NCBI GenBank assembly: GCA_937142855.1
Contig: CAKZQZ010000055.1
Location: 1-64,000 of the forward strand
Source of the DNA: an uncultured Alphaproteobacteria bacterium
GTDB taxonomy: Bacteria; Pseudomonadota; Alphaproteobacteria; Puniceispirillales; Marisalimonadaceae
Direction of reading: 5' to 3'
DNA: 64,000 bases
Below the pieces are notes generated by a model. The model did not search any database, was not told where the DNA came from, and saw nothing but the letters and a program-made list of their open reading frames with translations. Shown here piece by piece: positions 9,313 to 19,070 of the stretch. Both the position numbers and the translations under genes were made by a program. Each line of letters opens with the position of its first letter. The first letter of the stretch is position 1.

Positions 9313-9549
9313 TCATTCGGTGTGTGTTTTATTTTCAAAGTCTATTGAATTTTTTAAATCGTCAAGATGATTTAACGCCTGATTAAATCTTTTATTAGCT
9401 TCAAGTAAATCATTTTTTATTACTGCAAGCTCATTTTTGTTCGCAATACTCTCTGCTACATGTCTTTCTAATATTTTCATACTTTCTTCAAAGGAAATTT
9501 GTATCTCTTGTAATTTTTTAAAGTTAATTTTTTGATCGTTTATTTCCAT
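9313..9549 (-). CDS. Small coiled-coil protein upstream of zapA (DUF4164-like)
   Basis: A 78-residue (ATG at 9549) or 82-residue (GTG at 9561) protein that is almost entirely helical, with heptad-like spacing of leucine and isoleucine through KKLQEIQISFEESMKIL and onwards. Proteins of this size and type, often placed in DUF4164, sit directly upstream of zapA in Alphaproteobacteria, so a role linked to ZapA or division is reasonable but unproven. Its stop is 14 bases from the zapA start. Assignment is by position and shape more than by distinctive motifs. Confidence 0.65.
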   Translation of the reverse strand: MEINDQKINFKKLQEIQISFEESMKILERHVAESIANKNELAVIKNDLLEANKRFNQALNHLDDLKNSIDFENKTHTE

Positions 9550-9698
9550 AAAGTTTTTCACTTATAATTTTAAAAAAATATAAAAGTTAATTAAAAAACT
9601 GTTCAATTTTTTAATAGATATTTTATTGTAATTAATCATATTTAAATTTATACATATCCTAAAGTAAAGTTTAATTTTTTTTATGAGGTATTTAATTC

Positions 9699-10625
9699 AT
9701 GAGAATAACTAGAAATGTAAAAAAAATACTTAATTATTACGAAAGTGATAATCCAGGTGTTAAAGCAAATTTAGCTAGAATTTTAATGTCTGGCAGATTA
9801 GCTGGAACTGGTAAATTAGTTATTCTGCCTGTAGATCAAGGCTTTGAGCATGGGCCTGCTAGATCTTTTGCTAAAAACGAAATTGCCTATGACCCTCATT
9901 ATCACTTTAAACTAGCTATAGACGCAGGCCTCTCAGCGTATGCAGCTCCTTTAGGTATGCTAGAAGCCGGAGCAAATACCTTTGCAGGACAAATACCACT
10001 GATAATGAAAATTAACAGCTCTAACTCTCTTTCTCGTGAAAAAGATGCACCTTCTCAAGCTATCACAGGTTCCGTCTCTGAGGCAGTAAGGTTAGGATGC
10101 TCCGCAGTTGGGTTCACAATTTATCCAGGATCGGATGATGCATTAAATATGATTTCTGAAATTCAAGAAATAGCTCTTGAAGCAAAGGATTCTGGCCTTG
10201 CTGTGGTTGTTTGGAGTTATCCAAGAGGAGGCAATATTAGCAAGAATGGAGAAACTGCTATTGATATAGTTTCATACGCTGCACATATGGCAGCCTTAGT
10301 TGGAGCTCATATAATCAAGGTCAAACCCCCAACTTCACATATTGAACTAGAAGAAGCTAAAAAAGTCTATATATCAGAGAATATACCGATTGAGAAACTT
10401 AGTGATAGAATAAGACATGTAGTTCAATCATGTTTTCAAGGAAGAAGACTTGTGGTTTTTTCAGGAGGCACTTCAAAGGATGAAGAAAGTCTTCTCAAAG
10501 AGATAAAAGATTTATATATGGGTGGTGCAAGCGGTTCTATTATAGGCAGAAATTCATTTCAAAGAGAATATAATGACGCTCTATCTTTATTAAATAAAAT
10601 AACAACTATTTATAAAGGTAAATGA
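9699..10625 (+). CDS. fbaB: Class I fructose-bisphosphate aldolase (DhnA/FbaB type)
   Basis: A 308-residue TIM-barrel aldolase that cleaves fructose 1,6-bisphosphate in glycolysis or joins trioses in gluconeogenesis. The N-terminal VILPVDQGFEHGP motif and the Schiff-base lysine in IIKVKPP (about residue 204) are present, as is the phosphate-binding GRNSFQR end. GAGG lies 10 bases before the ATG. It is the first gene of a plus-strand group and ends one base before the efp start, so they are likely co-transcribed. Divergent from the zapA group across 137-150 bases. Confidence 0.93.
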   Translation: MRITRNVKKILNYYESDNPGVKANLARILMSGRLAGTGKLVILPVDQGFEHGPARSFAKNEIAYDPHYHFKLAIDAGLSAYAAPLGMLEAGANTFAGQIPLIMKINSSNSLSREKDAPSQAITGSVSEAVRLGCSAVGFTIYPGSDDALNMISEIQEIALEAKDSGLAVVVWSYPRGGNISKNGETAIDIVSYAAHMAALVGAHIIKVKPPTSHIELEEAKKVYISENIPIEKLSDRIRHVVQSCFQGRRLVVFSGGTSKDEESLLKEIKDLYMGGASGSIIGRNSFQREYNDALSLLNKITTIYKGK

Positions 10626-10626
10626 T

Positions 10627-11193
10627 TTGAAAGTTAATGGTAACACCATCAAACCAGGTAATGTAATCGAGCATAAAGGTGGCTTGTGGGTTGCGACTAA
10701 AACCAGTCATGTCAAGCCTGGGAAAGGTGGAGCATTTGCCCAAATAGAACTAAGAAACTTAAAGGATGGCACTAAACTTAATGAGCGCTTTCGTTCATCA
10801 GAAAATATTGAAAAAGTAATATTAGAAGAAACACCTCATGTATTTTTATACAAAGAAGGTGAAAATTTGATCTTCATGAATAATGAAAATTATGAGCAGA
10901 TAAATATAGATATTAATTTAATAGGTGATCAGTCTGCATTTTTACAAGACGGTATGAACGTTATAATTAATATGTATAATGATGACCCAGTCTCGGTCAT
11001 TATGCCTGAAACATGCGTTGAAGAAGTAGTAGAAGCTGATGCCGTAATAAAAGGGCAAACAGTTTCTTCTTCGTTTAAACCAGCGGTTTTAAAAAATGGA
11101 ATAAAAGTGATGGTTCCTGGACATATCGAGACTGGAACCAAAATTGTAGTTAGACCCTCAGATTGTACATATATAGAAAAAGCTAAAAACTAG
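10627..11193 (+). CDS. efp: Elongation factor P
   Basis: A 188-residue protein of three beta-barrel domains that eases peptide-bond formation at polyproline. KPGKGGAFAQ (residues about 30-39) carries the lysine at the loop tip that is modified in many bacteria; here it is K-G-G, as in other alphaproteobacterial EF-P. The start is TTG with AAAGGT at 10614-10619 inside the end of fbaB; the reading MKVNGNTIKPGNVIEHKGG matches the family. No epmA/epmB-type modification gene is seen in the window. Confidence 0.96.
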   Translation: MKVNGNTIKPGNVIEHKGGLWVATKTSHVKPGKGGAFAQIELRNLKDGTKLNERFRSSENIEKVILEETPHVFLYKEGENLIFMNNENYEQINIDINLIGDQSAFLQDGMNVIINMYNDDPVSVIMPETCVEEVVEADAVIKGQTVSSSFKPAVLKNGIKVMVPGHIETGTKIVVRPSDCTYIEKAKN

Positions 11194-11227
11194 AATTATT
11201 AAAAGCATATCTTTTTGCGGGATAACA

Positions 11228-12022
11228 ATGAGTAATAAATCACCCCTTCTAAACATTATGTCTCAATCTCTAAACAAAGTAACTAGAAACATTGTTAGAG
11301 ACTTTGGCGAAATTGAAAACTTACAAATTGCATCTTCATCAATAAATGATTTTGTCTCTAAGACTGAAAAAAAAATCTATGAATCCTTATCTTATGATTT
11401 AACAAAATCTAGACCTGAATGGGGTATAAAAATTAATAAAAATTTTACAGGTGATAAAGATAAGTATTATTGGGTAGTTGAAACATTAAATGGAAAATAT
11501 AATTTTTTACATGGATTACCATATTTTTGTATAACTATTTCAGTTGAATACAATAATGAGATTATTGCTACAATTATTCTAGATCCATTAAGAGATGAAA
11601 CTTTCTTTGCAGAAAAAGGAAAAGGTTCCTTTGTCAATGATAGAAGAATTAGGGTTACAAAAAGAGCTTCTCTGAACTCTTGTATTTTCTCCATTTATAA
11701 TGATAAGAAGAGTAATAAAATTCAAAAAATTAACTGTAATACTATTAGGTCATTAGCAATTAATTACTCAAGTTTAACGAGAGAGTTTGGGTCGTCAGCA
11801 CTAAGCTTTGCTTGGTTAGCATGTGGAAAGATAGATTGTTTGTTTATTGATAATTTAGATAAAAATCAAATTGCCTGTGGTTCTCTTCTAATTAAAGAAG
11901 CTGGGGGATATTTAACTAATACAAAATACATAGATGCTTATAAGTCTCCAAATGAATTTATAATTGGTGCAAATCCAACTTTACATAAAGAAATATTAAA
12001 AAAATTAAATAATATGAATTAA
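11228..12022 (+). CDS. suhB: SuhB / inositol monophosphatase-family protein with lost catalytic residues
   Basis: A 264-residue protein with the IMPase fold along its length and the expected position after efp. Every metal-binding motif is changed. The usual EE(S/G)G segment reads IKINKN (residues 67-72), DPLDGTTNF reads ETLNGKYNF (85-93), and PWDxAAG reads DKNQIACG (211-218). Flanking family positions such as NFLHGLPYF, FVNDRRIRV and EAGG remain. I therefore expect no phosphatase activity. E. coli SuhB is known to act with NusA in rRNA antitermination without needing catalysis, so a structural role could be what is kept here; that is inference. Confidence 0.9.
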   Translation: MSNKSPLLNIMSQSLNKVTRNIVRDFGEIENLQIASSSINDFVSKTEKKIYESLSYDLTKSRPEWGIKINKNFTGDKDKYYWVVETLNGKYNFLHGLPYFCITISVEYNNEIIATIILDPLRDETFFAEKGKGSFVNDRRIRVTKRASLNSCIFSIYNDKKSNKIQKINCNTIRSLAINYSSLTREFGSSALSFAWLACGKIDCLFIDNLDKNQIACGSLLIKEAGGYLTNTKYIDAYKSPNEFIIGANPTLHKEILKKLNNMN

Positions 12023-12105
12023 ATTTTGATTAATTAAATTTAAAGTTTATGACATCAAAAAGTCATTTTTTAATGTTTTAGATTATAATTATTTAAGGAA
12101 AAACT

Positions 12106-13158
12106 ATGACAGACCCTAATAAATATGCACTTAGAATGTTGTTTCTGTTAATAATAGTAGCCTGTTTAATATTCTTTTTATTTGAGCCATTAAAAAACGC
12201 ATTTGAAGGTAACACGATTTTAAATAGTGTTATAATAAGCACCTTCATTTTAGGAGCTATATTTGCCTTTCGTCAAACTTATAGATTAAGTAACGAGGCC
12301 AAATGGCTCAAATTTATTAAAAAAAAGAATAGTCTAATGCCAGCCAACATTGCTTTAAAAATAAAACCTATTCTTTTAGCACCTGTCGCAGCAGTTCTTT
12401 CTGAAGATAGGAAAGATAATCCATCATTATCAGCTAATTCTTTAAGTACTATCTTAGATGGGGTGTCATCAAGATTAGACGAGAGTAGAGAAATTTTAAG
12501 GTATATGATTGGATTGCTTGTTTTCCTAGGTCTACTTGGAACGTTTTGGGGGCTTTTACAAACAATTTCATCTGTGTCGGGGGTTATAAATACAATTGAC
12601 CTTAACATTAATAATGGCGCAGAAGAAGGGAATGCCTTGTTTATGGATATTCAAAAAGGACTAAGTGCTCCGCTAGATGGTATGTCAACAGCATTTTCAT
12701 CTTCACTCTTTGGGTTAGCAGCTTCATTGATACTTGGGTTTTTGGACCTTCAGGTTGGTCAGGCAAGTAATAGATTTTTTAATGAATTAGAAGATTGGCT
12801 TTCACAAATGGCAATTTTTACTACAAATGAAAATGGAAATGCTGGCCTTAGTGAGGCCTCTATAGAGAGTCTGGCAATTGTTGCCAAAAGAGCAAATCAG
12901 AATGAAAATGAGAAAATTAGAATAAATGAAAATATTAATGAATTAACTATTGTCCTAAATAGATTAGTTGAAAAACTTGATGAGGATAGAAGCGTCAAAG
13001 ATCATTTGATTGGGATATCATCAATTTTAAAAAATTTGGGTGAACAAAATATTGATAAATTTTCAGAAGTTCAAAATAATTTAACAATTGAATTAAGAGC
13101 AATTTCTAAACAGCTATCTAAAGCTGAAAAATCTGAAAATAAATTTGATCATAAATAA
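12106..13158 (+). CDS. MotA/TolQ/ExbB-family membrane protein, non-flagellar
   Basis: A 350-residue protein with four predicted membrane segments (about residues 10-27, 38-55, 132-152, 190-212). The third carries GLLGTFWGLLQTI, the TolQ/MotA-type proton-channel helix. A cytoplasmic helical tail of about 120 residues follows. The next gene encodes a MotB-like partner 28 bases downstream, so the two probably form a proton-driven stator. No flagellar genes are visible. This pair is widespread in Alphaproteobacteria after efp-suhB, but I know of no settled function. Confidence 0.85.
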   Translation: MTDPNKYALRMLFLLIIVACLIFFLFEPLKNAFEGNTILNSVIISTFILGAIFAFRQTYRLSNEAKWLKFIKKKNSLMPANIALKIKPILLAPVAAVLSEDRKDNPSLSANSLSTILDGVSSRLDESREILRYMIGLLVFLGLLGTFWGLLQTISSVSGVINTIDLNINNGAEEGNALFMDIQKGLSAPLDGMSTAFSSSLFGLAASLILGFLDLQVGQASNRFFNELEDWLSQMAIFTTNENGNAGLSEASIESLAIVAKRANQNENEKIRINENINELTIVLNRLVEKLDEDRSVKDHLIGISSILKNLGEQNIDKFSEVQNNLTIELRAISKQLSKAEKSENKFDHK

Positions 13159-13186
13159 TTTTTATAAATTTTTGTAGAGATTTGAA

Positions 13187-14332
13187 ATGATAGTTAGCAA
13201 AATAAGAAAAAGGCAAGTTGATTACACATGGCCAGGATTTGTAGACGCTTTATCAAGTCTTTTGATGGTAATTATATTTGTTTTAATGATTTTTGTTTTA
13301 TCTCAGTTTTTTCTTTCTCAAAAGATGAGTGGACAAGATGAAGCTTTAATCAATTTAAGGAATAGTTTAGCTGAATTAGGAGAGCTCCTTTCTCTTGAGA
13401 GGGACACTACAACTGAACTAACATCACAATTATCAATTCTAGAAACAAAAATTACGAAATTTAAAAACGAACTTGAAGATGAAAAAAAACTTTCATCTGA
13501 ATTTAGAGAAAAGCTTGAGTCAAAAAACGATATAATAAGCTCAAATCAAAGTAAAATTTTAGAATTACAAAATGAAATTGATGATAAAATTCAAAATACT
13601 CTTCTTCTTCAAAATAATATAAATAATTTGAACAAAAGAATTGATTCAAGTCAATTAGAGTTAAATCAAAAAAATGACGAAATTAGCGCAAGTCAAAAAG
13701 AGATTAACACATTAATCTCAGCATCTTTAAAATTAAGAAACAAACTTTCACAATTACAAACATTGTTATCTGCATATAAAGCTAAAGATAAAAAAGAAAA
13801 AGTTAAAACCATTAATGTTGGAAAAGGTTTAAATAGTGCACTCGCTAGAAGAGTTGAAGAACTTCAAAAATTTAGGTCAGATTTTTTTGGGAGAGTAAGA
13901 GAGCTTATAAAAGGTAGAAAAGAAATACGAATTGTAGGAGATAGGTTTGTTTTTCAATCAGAAGTTCTTTTTGGACTTGGTTCTGATGAATTAGGTACTG
14001 CAGGTAAAATAGAAATGAAAAAACTGGCCACAACATTAATGGAAATAGAAAAATCGCTTCCAACAGATATTGACTGGATTCTTCAAATAGAAGGACATAC
14101 TGATAGCCTACCAGTGAAAAGAGGACAAAGTTATGCAGATAATTGGGAATTATCAACAAAAAGAGCGCTCTCTGTACTAAGGTTTTTAATTAAAGAAGGT
14201 ATTAATCCACAAAAGTTATCTGCATCTGGTTTTGGAAGTTATCAGCCTATTGATGCTAAAAATACTGACGAAGCAAGAATGAAAAACAGAAGAATAGAAA
14301 TGAAAATCACTCAAAGTACAATATCAAAATAA
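13187..14332 (+). CDS. MotB/OmpA-like peptidoglycan-binding stator partner
   Basis: A 381-residue protein with a short cytoplasmic start, one membrane helix (residues about 20-42) beginning at WPGFVDALSSLL, a long coiled coil (about 50-200) and a C-terminal OmpA/MotB peptidoglycan-binding domain (EGHTDSLP, NWELSTKRAL, NRRIEMKI). The aspartate in FVDA is a candidate proton carrier, as in MotB. The coiled coil is much longer than in flagellar MotB, implying a wide reach across the periplasm. Partner of the upstream MotA-like protein. Confidence 0.85.
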   Translation: MIVSKIRKRQVDYTWPGFVDALSSLLMVIIFVLMIFVLSQFFLSQKMSGQDEALINLRNSLAELGELLSLERDTTTELTSQLSILETKITKFKNELEDEKKLSSEFREKLESKNDIISSNQSKILELQNEIDDKIQNTLLLQNNINNLNKRIDSSQLELNQKNDEISASQKEINTLISASLKLRNKLSQLQTLLSAYKAKDKKEKVKTINVGKGLNSALARRVEELQKFRSDFFGRVRELIKGRKEIRIVGDRFVFQSEVLFGLGSDELGTAGKIEMKKLATTLMEIEKSLPTDIDWILQIEGHTDSLPVKRGQSYADNWELSTKRALSVLRFLIKEGINPQKLSASGFGSYQPIDAKNTDEARMKNRRIEMKITQSTISK

Positions 14333-14341
14333 AGTTATAAA

Positions 14342-14638
14342 ATGATAGAACAACTAATTAAAAAATTTGAAGCAAACTCTTTAAAACACCTTATATTAAT
14401 TTTTACTATCTTTGCTTTAAGTGGCTCGGGCTCTTTACTAGTTTCTTCTCCCATTATGATAGCTATCGATTTAAAAAGTTTTGTAACTTCCTATCCATTG
14501 TATATTTTGATAAGAATTTTAATTATTATTCCTATTTATCAACTCATGTTAATTATCATTGCTACAATCTTTGGAGAGTTTAAATATTTTTGGCGATTTG
14601 AAAAAAAATTTTTACAACGTCTACGAATAATAAAATAA
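14342..14638 (+). CDS. Small two-helix membrane protein (DUF6787-like)
   Basis: A 98-residue protein with two hydrophobic segments (about residues 17-38 and 53-76) and a conserved-looking C terminus, FGEFKYFWRFEKKFLQRL. The ending resembles the DUF6787 type of small membrane protein known mainly from Bacteroidota; I am not certain of that match. It starts 9 bases after the MotB-like gene, so it may belong to that operon. No function can be assigned. Confidence 0.6.
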   Translation: MIEQLIKKFEANSLKHLILIFTIFALSGSGSLLVSSPIMIAIDLKSFVTSYPLYILIRILIIIPIYQLMLIIIATIFGEFKYFWRFEKKFLQRLRIIK

Positions 14639-14707
14639 TTGAAATTGCTTGTACTTAAACTATTTTAATTGTAAGTATTGTAAAAATTCTAACACTCGAG
14701 ATACACT

Positions 14708-14935
14708 ATGAAAAAAGATATACATCCAGACTATCATGAAATTACCGTAATTATGACTGACGGTACTGAATATAAGACTAGATCTACTATGGGGAAAGCT
14801 GGTGATACTCTTAAACTTGATATAGACCCTAAATCACATCCAGCTTGGACAGGACAACATAGGATTTTAGACTCTGGTGGCCAAGTTGCACGTTTTAACA
14901 AACGTTTCTCAGGATTAGGTGTAAAAACTGATTAA
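14708..14935 (+). CDS. rpmE: 50S ribosomal protein L31
   Basis: A 75-residue protein reading [19 protein letters not shown], with HPAWTGQ and FNKRFSGLG near the end. It lacks the zinc-binding cysteines of the C+ type, so it is the zinc-independent form usual in Alphaproteobacteria. A 69-base spacer separates it from the previous gene. Its TAA stop overlaps the glyS stop on the other strand by sharing TTAA. Confidence 0.96.
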   Translation: MKKDIHPDYHEITVIMTDGTEYKTRSTMGKAGDTLKLDIDPKSHPAWTGQHRILDSGGQVARFNKRFSGLGVKTD

Positions 14936-17025
14936 ACTAAAATAAGATTAAATTTAAAAAATTTATTTATATTATCCGATAGCTCATTTAACAAAGATAA
15001 TCTATTAAATTTAACTCTTTCATTATTATCGTTAACAATAACTTTTTCAAAAAATGCCTCGATTATATGATCTAATTTTAAGAATTGATTAATAATTAAA
15101 TTTTGACTATTGATATCGAATTCAAATTTATTTATTTGATCTTCTAACATATTTACCATTTTAAATAATTCTCGCTCTTCATCTATCTTAAACAAAGTTT
15201 CATTAACTTTATTTAGTCTAAATTTTGAAATATCTGAATGATTCAAGACATTATGAACTCTTTTAAAACCTATTAAAAAGGTTTTAAACTCTGCATCATT
15301 TTTTTGGTTTTCTAGTAAGTTTATCCTTCGAATAAGTATTGGTATCGGAATATTAAAGCTATTTTTTAAAGACATAACTGAATCTATAATATCAAGACTT
15401 ATGTTTTGTTGATTTAAAACAAATTTAATTTTGTCAATTATAAAGTCATTTAAACTTTTGTGGGTTGATTCTGAATAGCTACCGAATGATTTAAAAGCTT
15501 CAACAAAAATATCATTAATTGAAATATTTAAATTATGATTTATTAATATTTGAACAATAGCAAAGCCTGTTCTTCTTAAGGCAAATGGATCTTTTGAGCC
15601 AGTTGGTTGTTTATTAATAATAAAAAAACCAGTTAAAGTGTCAATCTTATCAATAATTGATAACAAACAACCTAGCTTTGTTCTCGGAATAGTATCTAAC
15701 AAACCTTTAGGTTTGTAATGATCAAAAATTGCGTCTGAAACTTCTTTAGGTTGACCTTGTAATTGAGAATAATATCCTCCCATAATTCCTTGCAGTTCAG
15801 GGAATTCTCCAACCATTTCAGAAATTAGATCGGCTTTAGATAATAAAGAAGCTTGTTTTGCGAAATCCTGATTTACATCAAATACCTTAGAGAAAAAAAC
15901 TGAAGTTTTTGACATTCTTTTTGTTTTTTCCTTGAGGGAACCTAAACCTTCATGAAATTGAACGTTTTTTAATTTTTCATTCAATTCTTCTAAATTGTTT
16001 TCTTTATCAGAGTTCCAAAAAAATTTTGCATCTGACAGCCTTGCTTTAAGAACTCTTTCATTACCCTTAATAATATTACTGTCTCTTACTTTGTCTGGTA
16101 AACTATTTGATATAAATAAAAATTTTGGTAGTAAATTATTATTTTTATCAATAATAGAAAAATATTTTTGATGAACTCTCATGGCTGTCGATAAAACTTC
16201 ACGTGGCAAGCTCATAAACTCTTCACTTATTGAGCCTTCTAATACACTAGGAAATTCTGCCAACCCCAAAACTTCATTTAATAAAATTTCATCTTCAAGA
16301 ATTTTAGTTTCTTTGTTTTTTATTAATGCACCGATATCATGTAAAATTTTCTGTTTTCTTTTTTTTCTATCTAACAATACATGATTTTTTTTGAGTAAAA
16401 TCTCATAGTCACGGATACTTTTGAGAATAATTTTTTTGTTATTATACCTATGACCAAAAGTAAAATTATTAAAAGTTAAAAAACAATCATTACCTAAATC
16501 AAATTTACCCTTAACCACTTCATCATTTAATAATAATAATATATTTCTAAGAGGTCTTGCCCATTTAAAGGTTGTGTTAGACCACCTTTGACTTTTGGGC
16601 CAAACAAACTTTTTTAAAATTTCTTCTATAACAACTGGTAAAACTTGAGATGTTTTTTTTCCCTTTTCAATATCTGAAAAGAAATAGAAATCACCATTTT
16701 TTGTTTTTTTTATAAATGTATCAGAAATATTAATTTTTTTAGATTTTAAGAACCCTGTTAAAGCTTTTTCATTTGAACCAACTCTTGGGCCTCTTATTTC
16801 AATATTTTTATCCTTCTGTGTTAATTCGATATTATTAATTATTAAAGATAAATGCCTTGGTCCACTATAGGTAAAACATTCTTCATAGCCTATACCCCTG
16901 GAAGAAAGAGAAGATTTAAATAAACGTTCTAATTGCTTTTCTGATTCTAATTGCATTCTTGCAGGAATTTCTTCAGAAAAAATTTCAAACAATAAGTTTC
17001 CACTGTTATTATCGAAATTATTCAT
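14932..17025 (-). CDS. glyS: Glycine-tRNA ligase beta subunit
   Basis: A 697-residue subunit of the heterotetrameric bacterial GlyRS, starting [16 protein letters not shown], with the HD-like central domain and a C-terminal anticodon-binding-like domain (DALR region). It binds the tRNA, while GlyQ carries the adenylation site. The start ATG overlaps the glyQ end by 8 bases. Length is normal and no break is seen. Transcription ends against rpmE with a four-base overlap. Confidence 0.96.
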   Translation of the reverse strand: MNNFDNNSGNLLFEIFSEEIPARMQLESEKQLERLFKSSLSSRGIGYEECFTYSGPRHLSLIINNIELTQKDKNIEIRGPRVGSNEKALTGFLKSKKINISDTFIKKTKNGDFYFFSDIEKGKKTSQVLPVVIEEILKKFVWPKSQRWSNTTFKWARPLRNILLLLNDEVVKGKFDLGNDCFLTFNNFTFGHRYNNKKIILKSIRDYEILLKKNHVLLDRKKRKQKILHDIGALIKNKETKILEDEILLNEVLGLAEFPSVLEGSISEEFMSLPREVLSTAMRVHQKYFSIIDKNNNLLPKFLFISNSLPDKVRDSNIIKGNERVLKARLSDAKFFWNSDKENNLEELNEKLKNVQFHEGLGSLKEKTKRMSKTSVFFSKVFDVNQDFAKQASLLSKADLISEMVGEFPELQGIMGGYYSQLQGQPKEVSDAIFDHYKPKGLLDTIPRTKLGCLLSIIDKIDTLTGFFIINKQPTGSKDPFALRRTGFAIVQILINHNLNISINDIFVEAFKSFGSYSESTHKSLNDFIIDKIKFVLNQQNISLDIIDSVMSLKNSFNIPIPILIRRINLLENQKNDAEFKTFLIGFKRVHNVLNHSDISKFRLNKVNETLFKIDEERELFKMVNMLEDQINKFEFDINSQNLIINQFLKLDHIIEAFFEKVIVNDNNERVKFNRLSLLNELSDNINKFFKFNLILV

Positions 17026-17905
17026 GCAATTTACCCATCCAAGCTAGACAACATGATCTTGCCATATCTCTTACCCTTAAAATATATGACTGTCTTTCAG
17101 ATACAGATATAACACCTCTTGCATCCATAAGGTTAAAAATATGACTTGCCTTAATACATTGATGGTATGCAGGTATAGAAAGTGGTTTGCTCGGGCTGCT
17201 TAGAAGGTTATTACACTCATTTTCAGCATCATTAAAATGGTCAAACAAAGAAGAAGCATCTGATCTTTCAAAATTATATTCAGAAAATTCTTTTTCCTGC
17301 TTTAAAAAAATATCTCCATAAGTTTTACCTCCGTCAATTTTGGGGATGCCATCCCAATCAATATCATATACATTTTCAATTTTTTGTATAAACATCGCCA
17401 GTCTTTCTAACCCATATGTTATTTCGCTAGCAACAGGCTTAACTTCTATACCACCAACTTGTTGAAAATAAGTAAATTGGCTAATTTCCATACCATCACA
17501 CCAAATTTCCCATCCTAATCCTGATGCGCCAAGGGTCGGGCTTTCCCAATCATCTTCAACAAATCTAATATCATGATTTTTGGGATTTAAACCAATTGCT
17601 TTTAAACTCTCTAGATACAATTCTTGAATGTTTTCTGGTGATGGTTGAATTACAACTTGAAATTGGAAATAATGTTGAAGTCTGTTTGGATTTTCTCCAT
17701 ATCTTCCATCTGTGGGTCTTCTACAAGGTTGAACATAGGCAGCCTTCCAAATTGGATCTGGACCTAAAACTCTTAACACAGTAGCTGGATGAAATGTACC
17801 AGCACCTACTTCTAAATCATATGGTTGTAAGAGAACACATCCTTGATTCATCCAATAAGTTTGAAGATTCATTATTATATTTTGAAAAGAAGATTTTTTG
17901 CTCAT
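17018..17905 (-). CDS. glyQ: Glycine-tRNA ligase alpha subunit
   Basis: A 295-residue class II aminoacyl-tRNA synthetase subunit that activates glycine. Motifs include [34 protein letters not shown] (motif 2 region) and [16 protein letters not shown] (motif 3). I start it at the ATG at 17905; the ORF track begins five codons earlier at a TTG. It is the first gene of the glyQS pair and lies downstream of the zinc-ribbon membrane protein and sppA. Confidence 0.96.
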   Translation of the reverse strand: MSKKSSFQNIIMNLQTYWMNQGCVLLQPYDLEVGAGTFHPATVLRVLGPDPIWKAAYVQPCRRPTDGRYGENPNRLQHYFQFQVVIQPSPENIQELYLESLKAIGLNPKNHDIRFVEDDWESPTLGASGLGWEIWCDGMEISQFTYFQQVGGIEVKPVASEITYGLERLAMFIQKIENVYDIDWDGIPKIDGGKTYGDIFLKQEKEFSEYNFERSDASSLFDHFNDAENECNNLLSSPSKPLSIPAYHQCIKASHIFNLMDARGVISVSERQSYILRVRDMARSCCLAWMGKLHE

Positions 17906-17971
17906 TGTATTAGTTTTCAATAAATTGATGCGTTAATATTAGTTTTGCTGTGTGTTAAGTAGGAATATGAG

Positions 17972-18184
17972 TTAAATACATTCTTTATTATTACATTTAT
18001 CTCCTGTGCTCCATAAACCACATTTTTCACATTTATAAGCATCTATACCTTTTTTATTTTTATTATCATTATTCGGTTGATTATTTCTTGAATTAATTTT
18101 TCTTTTTTCAATAATTTTAAATACATACCATACACATAATAAAATTATAACTAACCAAAAAATTTTACCTATAGAAAGCATCAT
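17972..18184 (-). CDS. Small membrane protein with C-terminal zinc ribbon
   Basis: About 70 residues: one N-terminal membrane helix (GKIFWLVIILLCVWYVF), a polar asparagine-rich linker and a C-terminal four-cysteine ribbon of the form C-x2-C-x8-C-x4-C. The ORF track start at 18220 runs into sppA; I chose the ATG at 18184, one base after the sppA stop. Similar membrane-anchored zinc ribbons sit between sppA and glyQ in other Alphaproteobacteria. The function is unknown; coupling to sppA suggests an envelope role. Confidence 0.68.
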   Translation of the reverse strand: MMLSIGKIFWLVIILLCVWYVFKIIEKRKINSRNNQPNNDNKNKKGIDAYKCEKCGLWSTGDKCNNKECI

Positions 18185-18185
18185 T

Positions 18186-18995
18186 TTATAATCCAAATCT
18201 CTTAAACAGACTTCTTTCATCGATTTTATAAATAAGCATGTCTAATGATCCAGATAATAAATTAGCAAAACCAAAAAATTTTTTCTTTGGTGAAAACTCC
18301 TTTGTCTTGACATTATCGCCAAACCTTTCCTTAAGAATAGTTTTCATCTCTCCAAATCCATCTATTAGACCGATCTCTATGCTTTCTTCACCCGACCAAA
18401 AAGCCCCCGTAAAGACTTCTTTATTTTTATCATCAATTTTACTACCTCTTCTTGACTTAACGAAGGAAATAAACTGTTGATGAAGTTGCTTTTGAATGTC
18501 TTTTAACCTTTTTACTTCATCCTTTTTTTCTGGCATAAACGGATCTAAGATAGCTTTATTATCACCTGAAGTATAAAGGCGGCGGTCAACTCCAATTTTT
18601 TCTATTGCTTTATCAAATCCAAATCCAGAAGAAACAACACCTATTGAACCAACTATCGAAGCTCTACTGGCAAAAATTTCATCTGCTGCACATGCAAGCC
18701 AATAACCACCAGAAGCAGCTACATCTTCTACAAAGGCTAACACTGGGATGTTATTTTTTTCAGATAATTCCCTAATACGTTTTGCAATCATCTCTGACTG
18801 AACTGGTGATCCACCTGGTGAATTTATTTGTAATGCTACAGCTTTTAAATTTTTCAAAGAAAAGGCCTCTTCAATATTTTTATCAATTTCATGTAAATTC
18901 AAACCTTTTCTTCTACCCATGTTTGGAGAGATAACTCCATTGAGCGGTATTATTGATACGTTTTGTGACTTTCTGAAAATAGAAAGGAAACCCAT
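18186..18995 (-). CDS. sppA: S49-family signal peptide peptidase (SppA/SohB type)
   Basis: A 269-residue short-form S49 serine protease with a Ser-Lys dyad. The nucleophile serine is in VAASGGYWLACAADEI (about residue 113) and the general-base lysine in IVGSIGV and downstream elements of the family is consistent, with the substrate-groove motif INSPGGSP near residue 59. It degrades signal peptides in or at the inner membrane. There is no clear N-terminal membrane helix, only a hydrophobic start (MGFLSIF). It is followed one base later by the zinc-ribbon gene. Confidence 0.9.
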   Translation of the reverse strand: MGFLSIFRKSQNVSIIPLNGVISPNMGRRKGLNLHEIDKNIEEAFSLKNLKAVALQINSPGGSPVQSEMIAKRIRELSEKNNIPVLAFVEDVAASGGYWLACAADEIFASRASIVGSIGVVSSGFGFDKAIEKIGVDRRLYTSGDNKAILDPFMPEKKDEVKRLKDIQKQLHQQFISFVKSRRGSKIDDKNKEVFTGAFWSGEESIEIGLIDGFGEMKTILKERFGDNVKTKEFSPKKKFFGFANLLSGSLDMLIYKIDERSLFKRFGL

Positions 18996-19070
18996 GTATA
19001 TGTCCTTTTCTTAAATAGGCTGAGATTAAAAATTAATATTGTTATTTAAATACTACAATTATTTATTTTC

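Noticed and set aside
12106-14332. A Zorya-type defence system because of the MotA/MotB-like pair
   Set aside because: No ZorC, ZorD or ZorE-like gene adjoins. The pair sits in the common efp-suhB neighbourhood of housekeeping genes.
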